From Streptomyces sp. BA2 (GTDB lineage: Bacteria > Actinomycetota > Actinomycetes > Streptomycetales > Streptomycetaceae): a DNA stretch of 64,000 bases. How positions within the stretch are numbered: the stretch's first letter is position 1; the number at the start of each line of letters is the position of its first letter. Location of the stretch: positions 992,001 to 1,056,000 of the forward strand of contig NZ_WSRO01000002.1 of the NCBI RefSeq assembly GCF_009769735.1, given 5' to 3'. This document shows, piece after piece, positions 57,057-64,000 of the stretch. Both the position numbers and the translations under genes were made by a program. The notes beneath the pieces were generated by a model that did not search any database, had not been told where the DNA came from, and saw only the letters and a list, made by a program, of their open reading frames with translations.

Positions 57057-57273
57057 GCGACGGAATCCTCCTGCCTCGGCATTACGGAATGGGACTCGCT
57101 GATATGTCGTGCAATTTACTCACCGGCAGGACGATACCTTTCTGCTTTCCCGCCATCAAAGCCCTGAATCGGGCACGGGAATACCAGCGATCGGGCAGAG
57201 TGGCGCCCACCAGGAAATGCCCATGGTTCATCGAAACGTTCGCGCTTCGCGCTTCGTGCTTCATGCAGTCGGC

Positions 57274-57302
57274 GTCCAACCGGGCGATCCGCTCAGTTGG
57301 AC
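57274..57302. promoter_or_regulatory. StrR/Bbr-type operator GTCCAA-N17-TTGGAC
   Basis: A perfect 6 bp inverted repeat separated by exactly 17 bp, matching the operator described for the StrR-family regulator Bbr in the balhimycin cluster (GTCCAR-N17-TTGGAC, recalled from the literature). It lies 218 bp upstream of the exporter start and just past the 3' end of the StrR-like gene. It is therefore placed to switch on the whole exporter-NRPS train. A second TTGGAC half-site lies at 57309-57314. Confidence 0.75.
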
Positions 57303-57310
57303 GCCCAGTT

Positions 57311-57327
57311 GGACGCCCAGGGCGTCC
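57311..57327. terminator. Short hairpin at the end of the StrR-like gene
   Basis: GGACGCC-CAG-GGCGTCC, perfect 7 bp arms with a 3 nt loop, starting at the stop codon of the StrR-like gene. It may be a weak terminator, but it also overlaps the extra TTGGAC half-site, so an operator role is equally possible. No U-tract follows. Confidence 0.4.
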
Positions 57328-58310
57328 TACGCCGTCTCGGCGACCTTGCGCTGGACGCGCACCGCGACCTCCGCCCACATCTCCGCGCACTCGTTGGCCA
57401 GGTAGGCCACGATCCGGCCGCAGTGCGGCGGGGCCTTGTCGATGATCTCGTCCCATTCCTCCGCGCTGATCGTATGGATGTTGAGCAGCCGCAGCAGGGT
57501 GCGGCCGGTCTCGCTGAAGCGCAGCGCCGGGTCCGCGTTCAGGCGCTTGAGGACCGCGGCACGGTCCTGGCCCGCGTCACGGTCGGGCACCGCGGTGGGT
57601 CCGCCACCGCTCCTCGGGGCGCTCGCCATGCCCTCGCCGCCGCCCCGTTTCCCGCGCTGCGGCAGCGGGTCCTCGCCGCGCATCATCCGGTTGCGTACGT
57701 CGCGGACCGTCTCCGGGGAGATCGAAGCGACGCGCGCGACCTGACGTAGGGACAACTGCGGGTTCTCGGCGATGAGTTCGCTCGCCAACCTGCGTCCCTC
57801 GGTCCCGTTGACGGGGCGCACCCGGCCGTCGTGGCCGATCCTGCTCGCTTCGCCGGCCTGCTCGGCCGGGGCCCGTCTGCGGATCTCCGCGACGGTTCCC
57901 GGGGCGATGCCGCTGACGGAGGCGATCATCCGGTCGGACCACTGCGGGTGCGAGGCGATGATGCGCCCGGCGGCGCGTTTCCTGTCCGCCGTGGTCAGCG
58001 GCAGACCGTGCGTGACGTTGGACTCGACGGCGAGCACGAAGGCGTCGGCCGCGTCCCCTTCGAAGTACTTCACCGCGATCTTGCGCTGTCCCCGCAGTTC
58101 GGCGGCCCGCAAACGGTGCAGTCCGTCGATGACGCGCATGGTCGAGCGGTGCACGGTGATCGGCGGCAGCGGACTCTGCACCACTGCGAGCGCCTGCACG
58201 TGTTCCTGGTCTGTTCCGGAGATTCGCGGTGAGTCGGCCGTCGACAGTGAACTGATCTCCACTTCGACGACCATGAGTTGGTCGATCTGCGCATGCCCAG
58301 GTATTGCCAA
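57327..58310 (-). CDS. StrR/Bbr-family pathway activator (ParB-like fold)
   Basis: A 327-residue regulator. Residues about 14-110 form a ParB/Srx-like domain (VVEVEISSL, HRSTMRVIDGLHRLRAAELRG), and a helix-turn-helix lies near 168-205 (LIAENPQLSLRQVARVASISPETVRDVRNRM). This is the layout of StrR, Bbr and Tei15*, cluster-situated activators. The TTG start at 58310 follows a G-rich site; an ATG at 58274 is an alternative. I saw no TTA codon in it. Confidence 0.92.
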   Translation of the reverse strand: MAIPGHAQIDQLMVVEVEISSLSTADSPRISGTDQEHVQALAVVQSPLPPITVHRSTMRVIDGLHRLRAAELRGQRKIAVKYFEGDAADAFVLAVESNVTHGLPLTTADRKRAAGRIIASHPQWSDRMIASVSGIAPGTVAEIRRRAPAEQAGEASRIGHDGRVRPVNGTEGRRLASELIAENPQLSLRQVARVASISPETVRDVRNRMMRGEDPLPQRGKRGGGEGMASAPRSGGGPTAVPDRDAGQDRAAVLKRLNADPALRFSETGRTLLRLLNIHTISAEEWDEIIDKAPPHCGRIVAYLANECAEMWAEVAVRVQRKVAETA

Positions 58311-58695
58311 CTGAAATCCCCCTAGTGATCTGATGTCTCCCGTGCGCGATTGACCACCCGCCGGTCAGGATCGGCGCGGTACCCGGGAGAGATCGACCAT
58401 GAAGTGAAAGCTGAGGCGCGCTCAGAAGAATGGTTCGCCCGGTGTCCGGGCGAAGAACGAGGTGCGCGGAAATAAATCACCGCCACTGCGGTGATGAGCC
58501 CGAGCCGCACATCTCTCGTCGAATCGCAGAACTACACCCGCACTCGGCGCCACTTCCCTCCGTCGGGATTCCGATCCGTTCCTGAAATGGAGCGGAATCC
58601 CGCTGGCCGAACCACGCTCACCCTAACAACGCGCTTATCTGCCTGGTACCCCTCACTAGCAGAATTGATCTAGCGCCGGAAACCCCTATTCACCC
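58311..58695. promoter_or_regulatory. 385 bp intergenic region with three inverted repeats
   Basis: It separates the StrR-like gene from the DAHP synthase stop and holds no convincing ORF. Three perfect inverted repeats stand out: TTCGCCCGG-TGT-CCGGGCGAA (58434-58454), TCACCGC-CACT-GCGGTGA (58477-58494) and GGGATTCCG-N19-CGGAATCCC (58565-58601). The first two lie 120-180 bp upstream of the regulator start and are candidate operators. The third, nearest the DAHP synthase end, could also help stop transcription. The stretch is less GC-rich than the genes. Confidence 0.55.
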
Positions 58696-59751
58696 CTATC
58701 GGGTGCCGGGACCGGCCCCGGCTCGTGCCGGCGGCCGTGTGAGGGTGCGGCCCATCAGCGGTGACAGGACCGCGGCGATGTTCGCGAGCTCACCGATCTC
58801 CGCCCGCGTCACGGCCTGATTGCCGTCGCACAGTGCCGTACTGGGGTCGGGATGTACGTCGATCATGACGCCGTCGGCCCCTACGGCGAGGGCGGCGCGG
58901 GTGAGGGGGGCGACGAGGTCGCGGCGGCCGCCCGAGTGCGAGGGGTCCACGATCACCGGCAGGTGGGAGAGGCGCTGGACGACCGGCACGGCGCTGATGT
59001 CCAGGGTGTTGCGGGTGGCGGTCTCGAAGGTACGGATGCCGCGCTCGCAGAGCACGATGTCGAGGTTGCCCCGCTGCGCGATGTACTCCGCTGCCATCAG
59101 CCACTCCTCGATCGTGGCGCCGAAGCCGCGCTTGAGCAGAACGGGCCGTCCGGCGGCGCCGACCGCCTGTAGGAGCGCGAAGTTGTGCATGTTGCGGGTG
59201 CCGATCTGCAGCATGTCCGCGTAGGGGGCGACCAGTTCGACGCTGGCCGGGTCGATGACCTCGGTGACCACCGGGAGCCCCGTCTCGTCCCTGACGTCGG
59301 CGAGTATCCGCAGCCCGGTCTCGCCGAGCCCCTGGTAGGCGTACGGGGAGGTGCGGGGTTTGAACGCCCCGCCGCGCAGCAGCGCGGCCCCCGCCGCCTT
59401 GGCCATGTGCGCGGCGGCCAGGGTCTGTTCGGGGCTCTCCACCGCGCACGGTCCCGCGATCACGGTCAGGGTGTCGGGGCCGATGGGGACGCCTCCCACC
59501 CTGATCACCGACCGGTCGGGGTGATGCTCCCGGCTGACCAGTTTGTACGGCACCGAGATCCGTACGACGTCCAGGACGCCGCTGCGGTTGGACAGATTGA
59601 GGGCGTCGAACGCCTCCACGTCCCCCACGAGGCCGACGATGGTGCGGGTCACGCCGCGGCTGACGAACGCGTCACCGCCCGCCGCCCTGACCAGTTCCAC
59701 GACCGCGTCCACGTCCTGCTGCGTGGCCTCGGGGGCCATCACGACGACCAT
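58696..59751 (-). CDS. DAHP synthase (type I beta), pathway-dedicated
   Basis: A 351-residue 3-deoxy-D-arabino-heptulosonate-7-phosphate synthase. The N-terminal about 85 residues form a ferredoxin-like regulatory domain as in the Thermotoga enzyme; the barrel carries AGPCAVES, LRGGAFKPRTSPYAYQGLG, LLKRGFGATIEEW, DPSHSGG and DVHPDPSTALCDG, which hold the PEP, E4P and metal sites. An extra copy inside a cluster needing five Hpg and one or two more aromatic residues per product should raise shikimate flux. ATG 59751 is chosen for GGGAGGAAC upstream. Confidence 0.9.
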   Translation of the reverse strand: MVVVMAPEATQQDVDAVVELVRAAGGDAFVSRGVTRTIVGLVGDVEAFDALNLSNRSGVLDVVRISVPYKLVSREHHPDRSVIRVGGVPIGPDTLTVIAGPCAVESPEQTLAAAHMAKAAGAALLRGGAFKPRTSPYAYQGLGETGLRILADVRDETGLPVVTEVIDPASVELVAPYADMLQIGTRNMHNFALLQAVGAAGRPVLLKRGFGATIEEWLMAAEYIAQRGNLDIVLCERGIRTFETATRNTLDISAVPVVQRLSHLPVIVDPSHSGGRRDLVAPLTRAALAVGADGVMIDVHPDPSTALCDGNQAVTRAEIGELANIAAVLSPLMGRTLTRPPARAGAGPGTR

Positions 59752-59858
59752 TGGGGTTCCTCCCGTTGCTTGGGACGGCTTCGCCATGTCCGGCGGCACC
59801 TGCGGACGGGGGGATCCATCAAGCGCCGCACCAACGGTAGGAGTTCACGGTCCACCTC

Positions 59859-61148
59859 TCAACGGATGCCCGGCGCATCGTCCAACTGCTCAATTTCCAG
59901 GGCGGGTTGGGCACGGCCCGTCCGGGGCGGGAAGGAGACCTCCACCACGAGTCCTCCTCCGGGGCGGGCATGAGCGCTGATCCCGGCGTCGTGGGCGGTG
60001 GCGATGGCGCGGACGATGGAGAGGCCGAGCCCGTGATGTCCGTCGCCCGCGGTGCGGCCGAGCCGCTGGAAGGGTTCGAAGAGCCGCTCCACCTGCTCCG
60101 GCGGCACCTCGGGGCCGGAGTTGGCCACGGCGACCACGGCCCGCCCGGCGTCGGTGCGGGTGGTGACCTCCACGTGCCCGCCTGGGGTGTTGTAGCCGGT
60201 CGCGTTGTCGACGAGGTTGGCCACCAGGCGTTGGACGAGCGCCGAGTCGCCCGACGCTTCGGCGGGCCCGATCATGGTCTCGACGCGCAGCCCCCGCCGC
60301 CCGGTCTCCGCGCGCGAGGCGTCCACGACCTCCTCGGCGATGACCGCGAGGTCGAGCGGCTCGCGGTGGTCGAGGCCGCGCTCGCTGCTGGACAGGGTGA
60401 GCAGCGACTCCAGGAGGCGGGCCTGCTGCTTGCTGATCTCCAGGAGCCGTTCGAAGTTCGACCGGAACGATTCGCGGGTGGCGTCGCGGTCGATGAGGGA
60501 CTCCTCCAGGAGCGCGTGCTCCAGGGTGAGCGGCGTCCGCAGCTCGTGCGCGGCGTTGGCGACGAAGCGTTTGTGGGAGTCGAGGGCCGTCTCCAGGCGG
60601 CCCAGGAGTCCGTCGACGGTGTCGGCCAGGTCCTTCAGCTCGTCGGCCGGGCCGACGACGGCGAGACGCTCGTGCATGTTGCGGGCCGAGATGCGCTGGA
60701 TGGTGCCCGTCATCGTGCGCAGCGGGCGCAGGACGCGCCCGGCGACCAGCCACCCGAGCCCGATCGCGATCACGGCCATGATCGCGAGGGCGATGCCCGA
60801 CTGGACCTGCAAGTGGTCCATCTCGATCTCGTGCTGGCGGATCGCCTGGTCGCGCAGCTGCTGGGTGATGTCGTTGAGCTGGACGGAGGAGTTGGCCTCG
60901 GGATAGCCGAGGTAGAGGCGACCGTCGGCGCCCGGCGCGAGCACGGGTTCGCCGCCCCGGTTCTTGACGAGGACGAGGTTCGCAGGGGAGCGGGCGACGA
61001 GCAGATTGGTGATGGCGAGCAGGACCACGCCCGAGGCGACGAACAGCACTCCGTACAGGAGTGTCAGGCGGACACGGACGCGCCGTGGCAGCAGTCGGCG
61101 GGCGAGTCCCGGTGCCAGGGCGATGAGCGTGGGCAGGCGCATGGGCAT
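59859..61148 (-). CDS. Sensor histidine kinase of a two-component pair
   Basis: A 429-residue kinase. TM1 is about 28-52 and TM2 about 117-137, with a small extracytoplasmic loop of about 65 residues; a HAMP domain follows. The phospho-acceptor is His201 in FVANAAHELRTPL. N-box LVDNATGYNTPGG, G-boxes and GLGLSIVRAIA follow. It is co-transcribed with the response regulator; its ATG lies one base after the regulator stop. VanS-like kinases occur in many glycopeptide clusters, but no vanHAX genes accompany it, so the signal is unknown. Confidence 0.9.
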   Translation of the reverse strand: MPMRLPTLIALAPGLARRLLPRRVRVRLTLLYGVLFVASGVVLLAITNLLVARSPANLVLVKNRGGEPVLAPGADGRLYLGYPEANSSVQLNDITQQLRDQAIRQHEIEMDHLQVQSGIALAIMAVIAIGLGWLVAGRVLRPLRTMTGTIQRISARNMHERLAVVGPADELKDLADTVDGLLGRLETALDSHKRFVANAAHELRTPLTLEHALLEESLIDRDATRESFRSNFERLLEISKQQARLLESLLTLSSSERGLDHREPLDLAVIAEEVVDASRAETGRRGLRVETMIGPAEASGDSALVQRLVANLVDNATGYNTPGGHVEVTTRTDAGRAVVAVANSGPEVPPEQVERLFEPFQRLGRTAGDGHHGLGLSIVRAIATAHDAGISAHARPGGGLVVEVSFPPRTGRAQPALEIEQLDDAPGIR

Positions 61149-61149
61149 C

Positions 61150-61803
61150 TCAAATCCGGTAGCCGCCACGGGGAACGGTCTCGATCACGGGCGGGTCGCC
61201 CAGCTTGGGGCGCAGCCGGTTGATGGTCGCCTTGACCGTCGTGGTGAACGGATCGGCCGCCTCGTCCCACACCCGCTCCAGGAGTTCCTCCGCCGACACC
61301 ACCCGGCCCTGGGCGGCGAGCAGGTACTCGAGTACGGCGAATTCCTTGGGCGTCAGCGCGAGCCGTACCCCGGCACGGGAGGCGATGCGCTGCGCGGGAT
61401 CGAGCCGCAGGTCGCCCTGGACGAGGATCGGCGGCAGCGCCGGCTGCGAGCGCCGGGCGAGCGCGCGGATGCGGGCGACGAGTTCGGCGTACGCGAAGGG
61501 CTTGGGGAGGTAGTCGTCCGCGCCGAGGCTGAACCCCTCAACCCGGTGGGCGATCGTGCCGGACGCGGTGAGCATGAGCACCCGGGCGTGCATCGGCTGG
61601 GCGGCCAGTGCGACGCAGACCTGGTCCCCGTGGACGCCGGGGAGGTCGCGGTCGAGCACGACCACGTCGTAGTCGACGACCGTCGTGCGTTCCAGCGCGT
61701 CCGAGCCGTCATAGACGACGTCGACCGCCATCCCCTCGCGGCGGAGCACCCGCGCCACCGAATGCGCGAGCTCGGCGTGGTCCTCGACCACCAATACCCT
61801 CAT
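61150..61803 (-). CDS. OmpR/PhoB-family response regulator
   Basis: A 217-residue regulator with a receiver domain (VEDH at 7-10, phospho-Asp51 in VVLDRDLPG, TAS, Lys in YLPKPF) and a C-terminal winged helix (LTPKEFAVLEYLL, VKATINRLRPKL, VIETVPRGGYRI). The ATG at 61803 is preceded by GAGGAG; the longer upstream in-frame start is less likely. It probably autoregulates through direct repeats upstream. Confidence 0.92.
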   Translation of the reverse strand: MRVLVVEDHAELAHSVARVLRREGMAVDVVYDGSDALERTTVVDYDVVVLDRDLPGVHGDQVCVALAAQPMHARVLMLTASGTIAHRVEGFSLGADDYLPKPFAYAELVARIRALARRSQPALPPILVQGDLRLDPAQRIASRAGVRLALTPKEFAVLEYLLAAQGRVVSAEELLERVWDEAADPFTTTVKATINRLRPKLGDPPVIETVPRGGYRI

Positions 61804-62165
61804 CGCCCACTCCTCGCACGGCACGTCACGAACGGAGGGGAGGGTTCACGGGGAAGGCGGCGACAGTGGCTGCTCATGCGGCACCACGTTGCCCGATCCC
61901 ACGTCACACACCGGTCACAGCTCCGGCGACGGCCCCCCGTCAACGCGCTCTCGTGTCCGACCTGCTGCTGCCGAAAGCGTACCGCCGCGGTGGCGGCTCC
62001 TCCGGTCACAGATTCGCGGACCGCAGTGTGACCGGCCGCCGCGTAGAAACGGAAAACGCATCGCGGAGAAACGCAGACGCATGCGGAACGAGCCCACTCG
62101 GTCCGGGAGAGGAGATGCAGGCCGTGGTCACCAACCCGCGCGGCGACCTGCACCTCCCGCACCGT
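61804..62165. promoter_or_regulatory. 362 bp promoter region of the two-component operon
   Basis: No convincing ORF. It holds GTCACA-N5-GTCACA (61903-61919), an 11-bp-period direct repeat of the kind OmpR-family regulators bind, and an inverted pair CCGGTCACA / TGTGACCGG (62002-62010 and 62027-62035). CCGGTCACA also covers the second half of the first site, so the same motif occurs three times. Confidence 0.5.
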
Positions 62166-64000
62166 CTAGACCACGCGCAGACGGTCGCGGGCCTCGCCGT
62201 CCTTCCGCCCGTCGCGGCGCCCTTCGCGGTGCCCCTCCCGCCTGCCGGGGCCCGCGACGGGTACGGGAACGGGGCTGAGTTTCGCCGCCAGGTCCGCCCG
62301 GCGCTGGACGGCGAGCTTGCGGTAGGCGCGCGTGAGGTGCTGCTCGACGGTGCTGATCGTGATGAACAGCTTGTCGGCGATCTGCCGGTTGGTGTGGCCG
62401 CGTGCCGCGAGCGTCGCCACGCGCAGCTCCGCGCCGCTGAGGTCGTCGGCCTTGCGGCGGGCTCCGGACGGCCACGGCTGCTCGGCAGGAAGGGCGTTGC
62501 CGGTGTCGGCGACCGGCAACGCCCTGGGGACGGGAACCCCGCACTCCCGCCCCAGCTGCTGCGCCTTGCGGGCCAGAGCCCGTGCCTGACCGCCGTTGCC
62601 CAGCTCGCGGTGGGCGCGGGCCAGCTCGTCCGTCGCGCGGGCCAGTTCCACGCGGTGACCGCGCTCCCGCAGGATCTCGATGGCTTCGCCCAGGAGCACG
62701 GGCCTGCGTCCGGGGTGGAGAGCGCTCGCGAGGACCCGCAGCGAGACGCCACGCGTCCAGGCGTGCCCGGCGCCTCCCCCGTCGGCCAGGGCCAGTTGCT
62801 CCTGCGCGAGAGTCCTGGCCCGGGCTGCCTCGCCGAGCAGCAGATGGGCCTCGGCCGCGTCCGTCCGCCACGGAACCAGCGCGGGCAGGTCGAACTCCCA
62901 GCGGGTCATGAGGTCGCCGCACGTGTGGAAGTCGTCGAGCGCGGCATAGGGGCGCCCGGCGGCGAGGTAGTAGTGACCGCGCGCCCGGAGGTAGAGCAGC
63001 CCGTCGGGGGTGTGGAACGCCGTCTCCGGTATGGGGACGCTCAGTTGGGCCGCGGCCTCCTCCAGACGGCCCATGGCGGTCTTGGTGAGGACCGAGGTGG
63101 CGACCGGCGATGCGACGGCCACACCCCAGCCCTCGGGCGGGACGAGCGTGATCGCCAGGTGCGCCGCCTCCTCCGCCGCGGCGAGAGAGCCGAGCCTGAG
63201 TTCGATGCGTGCGTTGGTCGCGGCGAGCAGGGCCTGCCACATGGGTGCGTGGCGCTCGGCGGCTTCCTTGCGGAGGGTCTCGCACCAGAAGGCCGCGGTG
63301 TCCAGGCGGTCGGCCAGGACAAGGGAGTTCAGGGCCACGACGAGCGCGGTCAGCGTGCCGTCGTCGAGGCGGGTGCTCTGCAGGATCTGCTCCGCCCGGA
63401 CCACCACGTCATCGCCCGCCCCCTCCAGTACGGCCTTCATCAGGGTGGCCGCGCGCTGTTGGGGGCTGCGGGCGGGCGGGCGCACACGCCGTGCGGCGTC
63501 GGAGTGGCGGGCGCGGGTTCGCGCGGAGCCGGGGAGCCCGGGATATTCGTACGCCATCCAGGAGCGCACGCAGTCGAGCCGGTGCGAGGCTTCCGCGCCG
63601 GGGTGCTCGCAGGGCTCGGTGCCGCCCCGCTCGACGGCATCCAGTATCTCCAGGGCCGGGCCGGCCTGCCCGAACCACAGCAGGTGGCCGACGAGTTCAC
63701 CGGCCTGCCGGTCGCCGAGTCCGCCGTCGAGCGCGTCCGCGGTGAGCTCGGGCAGGTGCCGGGCCGCGGTGGCCGGGTTGAGCCGCCAGCCGGCCCTGAT
63801 CAGTGCCTCCCTGATGGCCACGGACTGCCGGGCGTCGGTGCAGGTGTCGCGGGCGGCGCGCAGGCAGGTGAGGGCCAGTTCGACCTCGTCGTCGGCGAGC
63901 GCGCGCTCGGCGGCTTCGAAGAGCGTGCCGAGCGCCCACGCGGCGTCGATGGGCTCGGCCGCGATCAGATGCTGCACCACCACGGTCGCCGCCTCGCCGT
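62166..64000 (-). CDS. LuxR-family (LAL-type) regulator, C-terminal part (cut by right edge)
   Basis: At least 611 residues are visible. The C-terminus has a LuxR HTH (LSGAELRVATLAARGHTNRQIADKLFITISTVEQHL) followed by a basic tail. Upstream is a long alpha-helical, TPR-like Ala/Leu-rich region. The frame continues open past 64000, so the N-terminal ATPase half expected of LAL regulators is outside. Large LuxR regulators accompany StrR-type activators in some glycopeptide-family clusters. No TTA codon was seen in the visible part. Confidence 0.88.
   Translation of the reverse strand, partial: GEAATVVVQHLIAAEPIDAAWALGTLFEAAERALADDEVELALTCLRAARDTCTDARQSVAIREALIRAGWRLNPATAARHLPELTADALDGGLGDRQAGELVGHLLWFGQAGPALEILDAVERGGTEPCEHPGAEASHRLDCVRSWMAYEYPGLPGSARTRARHSDAARRVRPPARSPQQRAATLMKAVLEGAGDDVVVRAEQILQSTRLDDGTLTALVVALNSLVLADRLDTAAFWCETLRKEAAERHAPMWQALLAATNARIELRLGSLAAAEEAAHLAITLVPPEGWGVAVASPVATSVLTKTAMGRLEEAAAQLSVPIPETAFHTPDGLLYLRARGHYYLAAGRPYAALDDFHTCGDLMTRWEFDLPALVPWRTDAAEAHLLLGEAARARTLAQEQLALADGGGAGHAWTRGVSLRVLASALHPGRRPVLLGEAIEILRERGHRVELARATDELARAHRELGNGGQARALARKAQQLGRECGVPVPRALPVADTGNALPAEQPWPSGARRKADDLSGAELRVATLAARGHTNRQIADKLFITISTVEQHLTRAYRKLAVQRRADLAAKLSPVPVPVAGPGRREGHREGRRDGRKDGEARDRLRVV

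Noticed and set aside
59859..61803. VanR/VanS vancomycin-resistance pair
   Set aside because: It is a generic OmpR-type two-component pair by sequence, and no vanH, vanA or vanX lies beside it; the specific name is not justified.

Overview
The window looks like chromosomal DNA of a Streptomyces or close relative. GC is very high with strong third-position bias, GTG and TTG starts are common, neighbouring genes overlap by 4 bp, and leucine TTA codons are rare. I saw no rRNA, tRNA, CRISPR array, transposase or phage gene. All functions below are inferred from reading the sequence; no database search was run.

Left flank (1 to about 8.6 kb): ordinary chromosomal genes. These are the 5' end of an AraC-type regulator, a PP2C phosphatase, a YciO/Sua5-fold protein, a tightly coupled five-gene alkylation-damage operon (DNA alkyltransferase, 2OG-Fe(II) oxygenase, stand-alone Ada-like metal domain, unknown protein, AlkB), two EamA transporters, a divergent LysR regulator and a PPOX-fold flavin enzyme. 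From 8.8 to 12.7 kb lies a MacB-type export system (lipoprotein, adaptor with a peptidoglycan-binding insert, ATPase, permease).

Core (12.8 to 64 kb): a biosynthetic cluster for a glycopeptide-related, type V (complestatin/kistamicin-like) cross-linked heptapeptide. A 39.6 kb co-directional gene train on the minus strand runs from an ABC exporter (57,056) through four NRPS genes, MbtH, a Na+/H+ antiporter, an FAD halogenase and two P450s to a small ferredoxin (17,475). The NRPS reads A-T / C-A-T-E / C-A-T-E / C-A-T-E / C-A-T-E / C-A-T-E / C-A-T-X-(degenerate A)-TE. Signature residues indicate 4-hydroxyphenylglycine (Hpg) at modules 1, 3, 4, 5 and 7, Tyr at 6, and an aromatic residue (Trp by analogy) at 2. 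A complete Hpg pathway is present: prephenate dehydrogenase, HmaS, Hmo and HpgT, with a DAHP synthase to raise shikimate flux. There are no Dpg genes, glycosyltransferases, sulfotransferase or vanHAX, so an unglycosylated, halogenated Hpg-rich peptide is expected.

Regulation: a StrR/Bbr-family regulator, an OmpR-type two-component system and a large LuxR regulator (cut by the right edge). A perfect GTCCAA-N17-TTGGAC palindrome in front of the exporter/NRPS train fits the StrR-family operator known from glycopeptide clusters. Rare TTA codons occur in hmaS, the exporter and the last two NRPS genes, suggesting bldA-linked translational timing.

The most unusual features are a degenerate adenylation domain between the X and TE domains of the last NRPS, an intact-looking E domain in module 6, no N-methyltransferase in module 6, two flavours of Hpg-specificity code, and the alkylation operon with an Ada-like domain lacking any HTH.
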